Below the pieces are notes generated by a model, which saw nothing but the letters and a program-made list of their open reading frames with translations, had not been told where the DNA came from and made no database searches. The position numbers and the translations under genes are program-made. 64,000 nucleotides of DNA from an uncultured Clostridia bacterium (GTDB taxonomy: Bacteria; Bacillota; Clostridia; TANB77; CAG-508), in assembly GCA_949482135.1 (NCBI GenBank), contig CASYFC010000004.1, positions 62,001 through 126,000 of the forward strand. Direction: 5' to 3'. Positions 7,210 through 17,400 of this stretch are shown in pieces. Within the stretch, counting starts at the first letter, position 1. Each line of letters starts with the position of its first letter.

Positions 7210-8763
7210 ATGAAAAAAATATTAATTTTCTATGGTTCATATGGCGGAGGGCATTTATCTGCTGCAAAATCAATTTGTAATGAATTAGAACAAACATATG
7301 GAAAAGACGTAGAAGTTCAAATGGTAGATTGCATAGAATATATAAATAAATATCTAAATAAGGTATCAACTGAAGCTTATAAAGAACTAGCCAAAAAAGC
7401 TCCCTGGGCATGGAAACAAGTTTATAAGCAGTCAAAAAATGGTGCTTTATCACATATAAGTACAGCTACAAATAAATTAATGTCTGTGAAATTAAATTCT
7501 TTATTACAGGAGTTTAAACCAGATTTAATTATTTCTACTCATCCCTTTTCAACTCAAATGTGTGCTATTTTAAAGAAAAGGGATAAAATAAAATGCAAAC
7601 TTGCAACAATACTAACAGACTATCATATTCATCCACAATGGTTAGTTTTATATGAATATGTTGATTATTTCTTTGTTTCTAACAATCAAATGAAAACAGA
7701 TATGATTACCGAAGGTGTTGAAGAAAATAAAATTTTTGTTACAGGTATACCTGTTTCTAGCAAATTTTCAGAAAAGTTTGAAGATAAAAAAATATATGAA
7801 GACTTTGATTTAAATCCTGAAAAACCTGTTTTATTGTTCTTTGCTGGTGGAGAATTTGGTCTTGGAAGAAACACAACTTACATGGTACTAAAAGCATTGA
7901 TTAGACTCTTCAAGGATTTACAAGTAGTTGCTATATCTGGAAAAAACAAAAAAATGAATAAAAAGTTTAATGAATTAGTGGAAATGACTAATTCTTCTAA
8001 TAGAGTAAAAATAATAGAATATACCAATAAAGTTCCTGAATTAATGCATATTTCCTTTGGTGTTATAACTAAACCTGGAGGACTTACAATTACAGAAAGT
8101 TTAGTATCACATCTTCCTATACTTGTTATAAATCCTATACCAGGGCAAGAAGAAGAAAACGCAGAATTTCTTGTAGAAAATGGTGTTGCAGTATGGCTAA
8201 AAAAAGGAGATAGCATAGCAAGAACTTTAAAAAATCTTTCTAAAAACATAGAAAAATTAAAAAGAATGAAACAAAATGCAGAAAGATTAGCAAAACCAAA
8301 AGCAACAGCAAATATATGCAAACTATTAGTAAATGAGTTTGATGATTTCATTAAAGTTCCAAATAAAATAATTGTTAGTGTATTAATAAAATACAAAGAT
8401 AAATATTTATTTATAAAACAAAATAAAAAAGACGGAGCTTATGATGATTGTGTTCATCTAGTTGGTGGTTCTCTTGAAGATGATGAAACACTTGAAACTG
8501 CTATAAAAAGAGAAGTTCTTGAAGAAGTAAATTTAGAATTAGAAACTCTTGTACCTTTTGATTTTGATAGTGATATATTAGAATATAAAGGAAGAGAAAC
8601 TCAATTAATTTTCTTGAGATATACCGCTGAAGTAAACGATATTTCTTCTATCAAAACGGGATCTGATGCAGAAGAAATTATTTGGCTTTCAAAAGAAGAA
8701 ATTCAAAGCCAAAAACATAATCTACCATCAATAAGATTTTTAAAAAAGTTAAATTTAATATAG
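7210..8763 (+). CDS. Processive diacylglycerol glucosyltransferase-like enzyme fused to a NUDIX domain
   Basis: Residues 1 to about 375 resemble the MGDG-synthase/UgtP family (GT28), which transfers sugar from UDP-sugar to diacylglycerol at the inner membrane face. Visible motifs are FYGSYGGGHLSAA at the N-terminus, LIISTHPFS, LTDYHIHPQW, and the donor-site stretch TKPGGLTITESL with PGQEEENAEFL. About residues 385-515 form a NUDIX hydrolase domain; the box GGSLEDDETLETAIKREVLE, continuing EEV, fits Gx5Ex7REUxEExGU with the last Gly replaced by Asn. The ATG at 7210 is chosen over an in-frame TTG at 7195 because GGAAGG sits 7 bases before it. The fusion suggests NUDIX action on a nucleotide linked to the glycosyl donor or its by-product, but that is inference. 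It is divergent from ypeB and convergent with spoIIE. Confidence 0.85.
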   Translation: MKKILIFYGSYGGGHLSAAKSICNELEQTYGKDVEVQMVDCIEYINKYLNKVSTEAYKELAKKAPWAWKQVYKQSKNGALSHISTATNKLMSVKLNSLLQEFKPDLIISTHPFSTQMCAILKKRDKIKCKLATILTDYHIHPQWLVLYEYVDYFFVSNNQMKTDMITEGVEENKIFVTGIPVSSKFSEKFEDKKIYEDFDLNPEKPVLLFFAGGEFGLGRNTTYMVLKALIRLFKDLQVVAISGKNKKMNKKFNELVEMTNSSNRVKIIEYTNKVPELMHISFGVITKPGGLTITESLVSHLPILVINPIPGQEEENAEFLVENGVAVWLKKGDSIARTLKNLSKNIEKLKRMKQNAERLAKPKATANICKLLVNEFDDFIKVPNKIIVSVLIKYKDKYLFIKQNKKDGAYDDCVHLVGGSLEDDETLETAIKREVLEEVNLELETLVPFDFDSDILEYKGRETQLIFLRYTAEVNDISSIKTGSDAEEIIWLSKEEIQSQKHNLPSIRFLKKLNLI

Positions 8764-8764
8764 T

Positions 8765-8811
8765 AAAAAAACCAAATTACTAAACAAAACAGTTTAATAA
8801 TTTGGTTTTTT
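8765..8811. terminator. Bidirectional terminator between convergent genes
   Basis: AAAAAACCAAATTA and TAATTTGGTTTTTT form a long stem with an inner TAAAC/GTTTA stem, giving a T-run on either strand. It lies between the plus-strand glycosyltransferase stop and the minus-strand spoIIE stop and probably serves both. Confidence 0.85.
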
Positions 8812-8812
8812 A

Positions 8813-11230
8813 TTATTTTCTTTTAATTATTTTACTTACAATTACTGTCATATCATCACTTGCTATTCCAAAATTATTATCAATTGCCTCAGCTAAAATC
8901 ATATCTGCTAATTTTTGAATATTAGTAACAGAAACATTTTTTAGAAATTCTTCAATCCATTCTGTTTTAGTATCATCCTTAGTTTCTAAAACACCATCAC
9001 TACACATAATAAAAATGTCTCCATCGTTTATATCTACCGTATTTGATTGTAACTCTACATTATCTATTATTCCAATAGGTAAATTATTTAGTTCAATTTT
9101 TTTGATATCTGTATCCTTTTTTATGTAAGTACTACATGCTGCATTTTTTATAATTTCAGCTTTTCCAGCATATAAATCAAGTATAGTAACATCTAAAGTA
9201 GAATATGATTCTTTATTTTGCATAAGATTTATTCTAGAATTTAGCATTTTTAGTGATTCTTCTTTATCAAATCCACTTGACAACATTTGTTTTATAAGTC
9301 TTAAAGTAACTTTACTAGATTCTCTAGCTCTTTCGCCACTTTCCATACCATCTGCAATTGCTAGTAAATATTTTCCATCTGCTAATTTTATTTGAAGGCT
9401 ACAATCTCCTGAAATTTTGCTTCCCTCTTTAGTTATTCTACTACTGCCAACTTGAAGAACAAATTTATCTTCACTAGAATACACTTGTACATATTCTTTA
9501 TTTTCTTCATCGAATCTATCTCTTTGAATAACAATTTTAGTATCTAGAACTTTTGAAATAACTCTTGAAACATTAGCAATTGTAGTCTTTTCTCTTGCAC
9601 TGCTGTCATCATATTCATATTTTAATTCTATAATGTATTTTCCATTTTTTAATAATTTTATTTTACAGTTTTGCACATCAACATTCTTGCTTTTTAATAA
9701 TAATTCTATTTCTTGTTCCTTCTTAGTAAAAACATTTTGTTTCTTTTCTACTATCTCTTGAGCACAATTATCTATAACTTTGCTTACACTTTCTAAGCTT
9801 TTATTCATAGATTTTAAATTTCTTTTTCTCTCTTCTTCTTTAGCTTTATTTATTTGAGCAATTTTTAATGTTCTATTTGCAATCTTAACAACTTCTTGTA
9901 AGTCATTTTTAATATTCTCATCTTGCATTACAACATAATTATTATGCTGTTTTAGTACTTCTACAACTTCTTTATCAACAATTATGTCGTTCTCTTTTAA
10001 AACCTTACAAATGTCTCTGGCAATACCATTTTCTTCATTTGAAATCTCTTCATAAAAAATATTACTTTTTATATCTTCTAAATTATCTAAAAAATCCTGA
10101 ATAAAGTTTTCATTTTCTATCATTTCATCTTTTGTTGGTGTTGACATTATTTGATTAAACATATCTGATATTGTTCTAAGTTTTTCAGATACGTCTTCGT
10201 TTGGAGATTCCAATCTGTTGTCACCACTATTTGATATTAATTTTGTTTTACTTCCAATTAAATCTTCTAAATCTATCTTAAAGTTTTTAGGAACTAGTAA
10301 TAATCCAATTGATGCCACAAATATTTCTCTAAAATATAGTATTACTGGTGAAGCTCCTCTAACCCAGTAAGTAAGAATTGCATTTCCAAGTATAAATCCT
10401 ATAATAACTCCTATTTTTCCAAATCTATTTAATATTCCTGATAAAATACCTGAAATTCCAAACATAGTAATTTGAACAAAGCTTGTACCATCTATTAAAC
10501 TTGTTGACAATCCAACAGCAATACCTGTTACAGCGCCAACTACCATTCCATGTTTCCAGCCTAAAACCATAATCATAAAAATAATAACAATATTACTTAT
10601 ATTTAATGAAAATATGTTCAATTTATTAAATACAAGACTTGCTATTGCAATAATTATAACACTTGCAATAAGCTCTTCTGTAGTAAAAGCACTTTTTATT
10701 TTTATATTTTTTAGAAAAACTAAACCATTAACAAAAATTTTATAAAATACATAAATAATAGAAGCTGAAATTATTCCCATAAAAAAATCATAAAATAAGA
10801 ATCCACCTTTTATGCATTTTACTAAAGCAACAATACTTGCTGCCACAAATAATTTTCCACCAGATTTTACTGTTTCGTTTCTATCATCTATTGCAATTTT
10901 TGATTTGAATATTAGAATAAAAACAAAATAAATAGTTGCAATTAGCAAAAAGTTTAATACAGCTATTGCTCCTCCCTTTATGGCTGTACCAATAATTGCC
11001 ATAATAAAAACACCAATAATAGGAATTGATTCTCCTACACAAGATGCCACCATTGCCAAACCAAAAGGCATTATTTCATTTTTTACTGATAATGTAGACA
11101 TTAATAATGTTAAGACATAAATAATTATATTTTGAAATTTAAAAATTTGTTTTAATCTATAATTTATACTGCTATTTTTTTCTTCTTTTAATTCTTCGCA
11201 AACTCCCGTATCTGCAATATTTTGAAACAT
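8813..11230 (-). CDS. spoIIE: Stage II sporulation protein E, PP2C-type phosphatase
   Basis: SpoIIE dephosphorylates the anti-anti-sigma factor SpoIIAA in the forespore, releasing sigma F after asymmetric division. The protein has a short cytoplasmic N-terminus, about ten membrane segments (residues about 30-325), a central helical regulatory region, and a C-terminal PP2C phosphatase domain (about 590-805). That domain has LLAIADGMESGERARE and FIMCSDGVLE, with acidic metal-binding residues intact. I place the start at the ATG at 11230, giving 805 aa, because GAGAGGTGG is correctly spaced before it; an ATG 14 codons upstream lacks a binding site. An inverted repeat lies 50-75 bases before the start. 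No spoIIA genes are nearby. Confidence 0.93.
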   Translation of the reverse strand: MFQNIADTGVCEELKEEKNSSINYRLKQIFKFQNIIIYVLTLLMSTLSVKNEIMPFGLAMVASCVGESIPIIGVFIMAIIGTAIKGGAIAVLNFLLIATIYFVFILIFKSKIAIDDRNETVKSGGKLFVAASIVALVKCIKGGFLFYDFFMGIISASIIYVFYKIFVNGLVFLKNIKIKSAFTTEELIASVIIIAIASLVFNKLNIFSLNISNIVIIFMIMVLGWKHGMVVGAVTGIAVGLSTSLIDGTSFVQITMFGISGILSGILNRFGKIGVIIGFILGNAILTYWVRGASPVILYFREIFVASIGLLLVPKNFKIDLEDLIGSKTKLISNSGDNRLESPNEDVSEKLRTISDMFNQIMSTPTKDEMIENENFIQDFLDNLEDIKSNIFYEEISNEENGIARDICKVLKENDIIVDKEVVEVLKQHNNYVVMQDENIKNDLQEVVKIANRTLKIAQINKAKEEERKRNLKSMNKSLESVSKVIDNCAQEIVEKKQNVFTKKEQEIELLLKSKNVDVQNCKIKLLKNGKYIIELKYEYDDSSAREKTTIANVSRVISKVLDTKIVIQRDRFDEENKEYVQVYSSEDKFVLQVGSSRITKEGSKISGDCSLQIKLADGKYLLAIADGMESGERARESSKVTLRLIKQMLSSGFDKEESLKMLNSRINLMQNKESYSTLDVTILDLYAGKAEIIKNAACSTYIKKDTDIKKIELNNLPIGIIDNVELQSNTVDINDGDIFIMCSDGVLETKDDTKTEWIEEFLKNVSVTNIQKLADMILAEAIDNNFGIASDDMTVIVSKIIKRK

Positions 11231-11281
11231 CCTTAACCACCTCTCACTTTTAATATATAAATATTTAATCATAAGATAAAA

Positions 11282-11306
11282 AAAGATTTTGTCATAAAAA
11301 ATCTTT
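11282..11306 (-). terminator. Hairpin with T-run just upstream of spoIIE
   Basis: AAAGATTTT (11282-11290) pairs with AAAATCTTT (11298-11306); on the minus strand it is followed by TTTTTTT, so it has terminator form. It may stop read-through from the surface-protein operon or act as an attenuator in the spoIIE leader. Confidence 0.5.
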
Positions 11307-11424
11307 ATATATGAAAAGTTTTATACAAATTGTGATAATTTTTATTTATTTTATTACATTTATATCAAAAATACAAGTACAAATCTATAAATTGACAAAG
11401 TAAATCGCAATTTGTATAGCAAAA

Positions 11425-11446
11425 GAGGCAGATTTTACTCTGCCTC
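11425..11446 (-). terminator. Terminator of surface-protein operon B
   Basis: GAGGCAGA (11425-11432) and TCTGCCTC (11439-11446) form a G/C-rich stem with a 6-base loop. It is followed on the minus strand by TTTTGC and lies about 20 bases after the stop of the 2695-residue gene. Confidence 0.75.
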
Positions 11447-11463
11447 CTCATTTATTTAGTATT

Positions 11464-14400
11464 TTATTTTAATACTGTTTTTTTGATGATTACAATTCCT
11501 ATTGCTAGAACTCCTAAAGCAATTACTGTAATGATTAATATTTGCATTGTCATTCCTGTTTGAACTTCAAGACCTGTAGGTGGTGTAAATGTTACTAACT
11601 CTGTAGCGCTTTGGTCTCTTTCTTGTAATGCTTCTGAGAATTGTTCTACTCCTGGATTTGCGTTACCAGGTATTGTAGCTTCATCTCTTCTTGCTGCAAC
11701 ATTTTCAAATTTTACAATCTCTGCAATGTTGTCATATGCTAAGTTGTCTGCATCATCTGTTGCTGAAACTGTTTTTGTGATTGTTAAATCAATTGATGAT
11801 TTATAATCACGAGTATCATCACTGTTTGCAATTGCATATGGATATAATGTTTTTTCAAATCCGCTGTTGTTTAATTCGTCTGTTGTATCATAATTATCAA
11901 TACTTAAAACTATATTGTTTCTTTGATCTGTAATGTATTTAATACCATTTTTATCTGCTGAATCATGTTCAACAAGTAATGATGTTTCAATTAATCTTTC
12001 AGATTCATAACCATCTCCTAATAATTCATTAATACTTGTATTTCTCCAGCTATGATCTGTAGTATTATTATCGCTTGCTGCAAATGTTCCATCTGTATCT
12101 ACATAATCAACTACTTGACGAACTCTTGTTGTTACTATTTCATCACTTGATGTGTCTCCTGTGTAGAATGCTCTACCAATATATTTTCCTAAGTCTAATG
12201 TTTTAACATCTTGTGGATTACTTGAGAATGTCTTTCTTTCATTTTCAACTTCTTGTGCTAGCATTTTAATCTTAGATGCTGTTGATAGTACATTTCCATC
12301 GTCATCTAGTATTTCTTCTGTAGCAATATTTGCAAGTCTTGGACTTACTGTATCTGTTTCACCAACATTTAATGCTGTTAATTGATATCCAATTTCTATT
12401 GTTGTACCTTGTAAGATTGTATCGTCAACATTGATAAATCTGAAGTTTTGTGTTCCTGAACCAAATTGTTCATCGTTTGTTAGTTTGTTTTCAGCTTTAT
12501 CTAATGCTTGCATTACATCTGTTCCGATTGAATTTACTTGTGATAATTTAACATCTGCAACTAGATATTTATTTCTAAATAGTCCTCTTCCTAAATCTGC
12601 AACAATTACTTTATCAGCTAATTCTCTTGCACTTAAAGATTCAACTTTGTAATCAATATCATATTCTGCATCAAATATTACTCTGTTATCGTTTGTTGTT
12701 AATTTTATTGTTTTAATTTCTTTATCTAAAACAATGTTTGTTTCAGCTCTTCTAATTAAACCGAATGCAACATCATTTACTTCATATGCATTTGCTCTTT
12801 CGTAAGCTATAACTTTTATAGAACCATCTTCATTTGCTTTTTCAACAGTTTCAATTTCATAGTTCTTTATAGCACTATTTTCACTATTGATTTGGATGTT
12901 TTCTAAATTGAAGTTAATTTTTCCACTATCTGCAATCATATAAGTATTTTTATATAATTCTGCGTGGTTGGCAGATGCATCATAGTTTGCTGGATCATTA
13001 CCTTCTAATGTACTATAGTTATTAGCTGTTGCTAAAACAGTTCCATTTACATTTGTGATAATTGTTGTATTTGCCATAGATTCTAATCTTCTAGCTTCGT
13101 TTTCTACGAAGTCTGAATCTGTATTATAATCTGTATAATCTTTTAAGTTATGCCATTCTGTTTTTTCTTCACTATTTTTTACTTGATATAGTGTTGATTT
13201 AAAATCTTGACCATTGTATACAGCAGCTGTTGTTTTATATATATCTTCATCATAATTAGCTACTAATATATTTTCATCAGATGCAAATTTACTAGAATCT
13301 GCATTTAACGCAACTGGATCTCCTGTTACTCCAAATGTATCATCTAATTCTGATTTATCATTTCCATACATAAATCTTACAATGTAATTACCTACCGGTA
13401 TACCTGTAAATTCGTATGAACCTACTTTTGATCCTTCTCCATCTCCAACTTCTCTTGATGTTTCTGTGATACTGTCAAATCCTGTTAAATCTTCTACTGT
13501 TCTACCACCTAAACAAGCTAAGTTTTCATTTGTTGGCCATAAGAAATCATATTCTGCATAGCCTCCATCTGATGGTACTTTTATTTTTTCAACTAATTCT
13601 GTTGTTAAACCACCAATTAACGCTTCATCACCTTCATCATATAAGCCATTTCCTGTTACTGTATTAGTATCTTCGTTCTTTTCTGGTTTATCTTCCCAAG
13701 CATAACCTGATATGCTTCTTTCTGCATTTTCTGTATATAATTTTAATTGTAATATTGGAGCAGAATCTGTATCATCTTCATAGTATGCTTTTTCGTTGTA
13801 ATCTCTAATGTTTACATTGTCTGGAGCTGAATCAGTATCTATCTTACCAGCGATACTTCCATCACCATTGTAAGTAGAGTAATTTGATATTTCAACAACA
13901 TTTGATTTGCTTGCAAGTTCTATTGTATTAGTAATTCCCTCTACTGTTGTAGGTTGAACTTTAAAGTAAACAAACATTTCTGCTTTTTCTCCACTAGCAA
14001 GTTTCATATCTTTTAATGCATCTGTAGTCATTTTATTATATGAAATTCCATCAGATCCATTTATTCCTGTTTCTTTTACGTTCCAGTTAACTTGTGCTCC
14101 TGATGGTTCAACATATGAAGCTTTAGCAACTGTTTCTAATTCGCTAGAATTTGTTTCTTTACCATCTATTGTTTGAACATATTTTTTAACTTCTTCTTTT
14201 ATAGGTTCACCAAATGTACTATCATAATAGTCTGCAATTTCATTTATTGTAACTTGATAACTTGGTGATTCATTGTAAACTGAAATTCTATATTTTAAAT
14301 ATACTTCTAAGTTTGTTGCATCTAATGTTTGACCTATACTCTTATAGAAGTTTTGCATGTAATCATATGCTTGACTTGCCTTATAAATTTCTGCTCTATA

Positions 14401-17400
14401 GTAATAATCTGTTTTATAGAATCCTAGTTGATATTCCATATTATTATTTCCGTCTGTTCCATTTAAGTAAGCTTCTCTTGTTAAAACATCTTTTCCTACA
14501 TCAGCTAATTTATTGAATTTATATGTTAAAAGTCTTTCATTTACAACAACTTTAGCTTCTACTAAATCTTTGATTGCATCAACATCAGCAATTTCTCTTT
14601 TTACTAATCCTAAGTTAATGTGTAATGTATATGGATATGTTGCTGAGTATACATATCTGTAGTTCACACCTAATTCACTAGGTATAATATCGAAGCTTTC
14701 TAGGTGCATTCTTTGATCAAATGGATATGTTAATCCAACTTGTGATGTTCTTGCTTCTGTTTTGTATAAATCAAATACTTTACCATTTTTATCTACAGTA
14801 ATAACTTTAGAAGCTATTCTGCTTTCATTTTCACCAGATGATTTTTCGTATAGGATGTTTGCTTCGCTTCCGTCACTGCCTACTGCTTTACCAACAGTAT
14901 TTCCTGCACCATCAATCGGTGAATTTCCTTTTATTTCTTTTAATCTGTTATTTACTTCTTCTCTGTTTACATCATCAGCCATTGAGTCATTTAACCAAGC
15001 TGCTCTACCACTAGTACCTGTATTGCTTGATCCTTTAAATGATTCTGCACTACCTGTAACTAAAGGTGTTGTTGGTTTATATGTTTGACCATCATATACA
15101 AATTTTACATCGTATGTTCCATCTTTTAGTACAGGGACTCTTGGAGCATTCCATTTACCATCACCAGATGTAATTAAAGGTTGCTCTATTTCATTTTTAC
15201 TTGAATCAGCATAAATTGTTGCAAGTTCATCTGTACCTGCTTTATAAATGTAAACTTCTATTCCTTTAACACCAGATTCACCATTATCTAATTTTCCATT
15301 AGGTGTTGAACCTTCCATGTTTTTATCATTTGTAAGTGGTGTGTCATTCCATACTGTTCCAGCCATTTCAAATGTTAAGTCAATTATTATTCCTGGATTA
15401 AATTGGTTTGTAGCAACTATTTTTAATGTTTCATCTTCAAATAGTGCTGCATCATTATTTGAAATTCCTAATAATTTCCATGAGCCACCTTCTATATCAA
15501 GCTCTTCTACATGAACTACTGGTGGTTCATCTCCATACCATACAAATTCTGGTGACTCATATGTACCATTACCTGTAATTGATGGATTTTCTTCCCAAAC
15601 CGTACATGTTGTGCTTTCATCTCCTGATAGAGCGAATTCACCTGTTACTGAAACTTTGAATTGGAATGTTGGTAATTCCTCTGGATTTGCTTTATCTTCA
15701 ACAACTACTTTTTCTAGTATGAATTTACCTCTATGAACATCATATTGGTTTACAGCTTCTATTGCAATTGTTTCATCTTTAACTAAGCTTCCAGTTTCAT
15801 TACTTAAGCTTACGAATTTTGCTCCTTTTGGTAAATTAACTTCTTCAACTGTGTATTTTGGAGCTTCTTCTGTTGCAAACCATGTGTAAGCTTCTGATAC
15901 ATATGTTTCGTCAGCTTTTATTGCAACTTCAAATGGTTTTTCATCTCCAACTGTAATTTTAAATGTAAATTTATCATTACTATTTGCTGGTTGATCTTTT
16001 ATTGTTTTATGGATTTTTAAACGTCCTGATAATTGTATAGGTTCGTTTATAAATGTTACATTAACAGTATTATCTGAAACAGTTCCTGATCCATTTACAA
16101 CATTTATAAGTTTTGCTATTTCAGATTCAGCTTCTGTTACAGAGTATTGAGGAGCATTTTCTCCATCCCACTTAATTGTGTCTGAAGACCAAATATTTCC
16201 TCCTGTTATTGATATATCTTCAACAACTTTTTCTCCGTTTACAATTTCTTCTCCATTATAAGTAAATGTACCTTTTATTTTTAATGTAAATTTAAATTCT
16301 TTTCCATTTAAAGATTCATGTGTAACTATTTTCTTAATTGCTATTTTTCCTTCATGAATTTGTTTTAATTTGTTTATAAAAGAATTTTCTGTACAAATTA
16401 ATACATCATCATTTTTACTTGGAATTAGTGTTCCTGTAATTTTTGTACCTGAAACACTTGAACCATCTGGTCCTTTAGCTGATACAAATTCTGTTCCTTC
16501 AGGTAAATCAATTTCTTCTATTGTATAAGTAGGAGCTGTTTCTCCTTCTTTCCAATAAAAGTCATTAGATACATATTCCCAAACAAATTTATCAGCTACA
16601 CGTTCTGCTTTAAGTTCTACTGTGTAAGGATCATATCCATTTACTTCAACTTTAAATTTAAATACTAATGAATTAATATAATTCGCATCATATTTTTCAG
16701 CATTTTCTAAAGTTTTTATAATTTTAATTCTTCCTGGTATTTTTCTTTCTTCATCACCATAGTTTTCAGCTTTTACTTTTACAGTTTCATTTTTTGCTAA
16801 GTTTCCAGCTGAAGGTGTTACTGTATTGTATTTTACATATTCACCACGGCTACCAGATAAATCTTCTTCAACTGTATAAACTGGTGTGTTGTCTCCATAC
16901 CATTCAATTTGACCTTTTCCTAATGCATCTGTTGACCAAGTATTTGTTAAACCACCATCTATATGAATATTTACATATGTTCCTGGTTTGATTTCACCTT
17001 TTACTATTTCAACATATGAGTCGTTTGTAAATTGAATTACTCTTTCTGTTTTTAACAATTCTTCAGATTCGCCTTCAAATCTAAATTTACCAGCTAAAGT
17101 TACTATAAATGAGTAATCTCTATTTTTTAATCTTTCTGAATCATTAATTACTTTTGTTAGTTCTAATTTTCCTTTATTGCTTTCATAATCATATCTATTT
17201 ACAAGTGTATTTTTAATTATGAATTTTTTATCTTTATTTGCAACTAGAGTACCAGAAACTGTTGATCCACCTAATGTAACTTCTCCACTATCTGAACTTG
17301 CAGAAACAAGTGATGTTCCTTTTGGATTATCATGTTCTGTTATTGTATAAGCAAGAGCATTTCCATATAACCAAGTATAGTTTGGAGCTTTATCTCCTCT

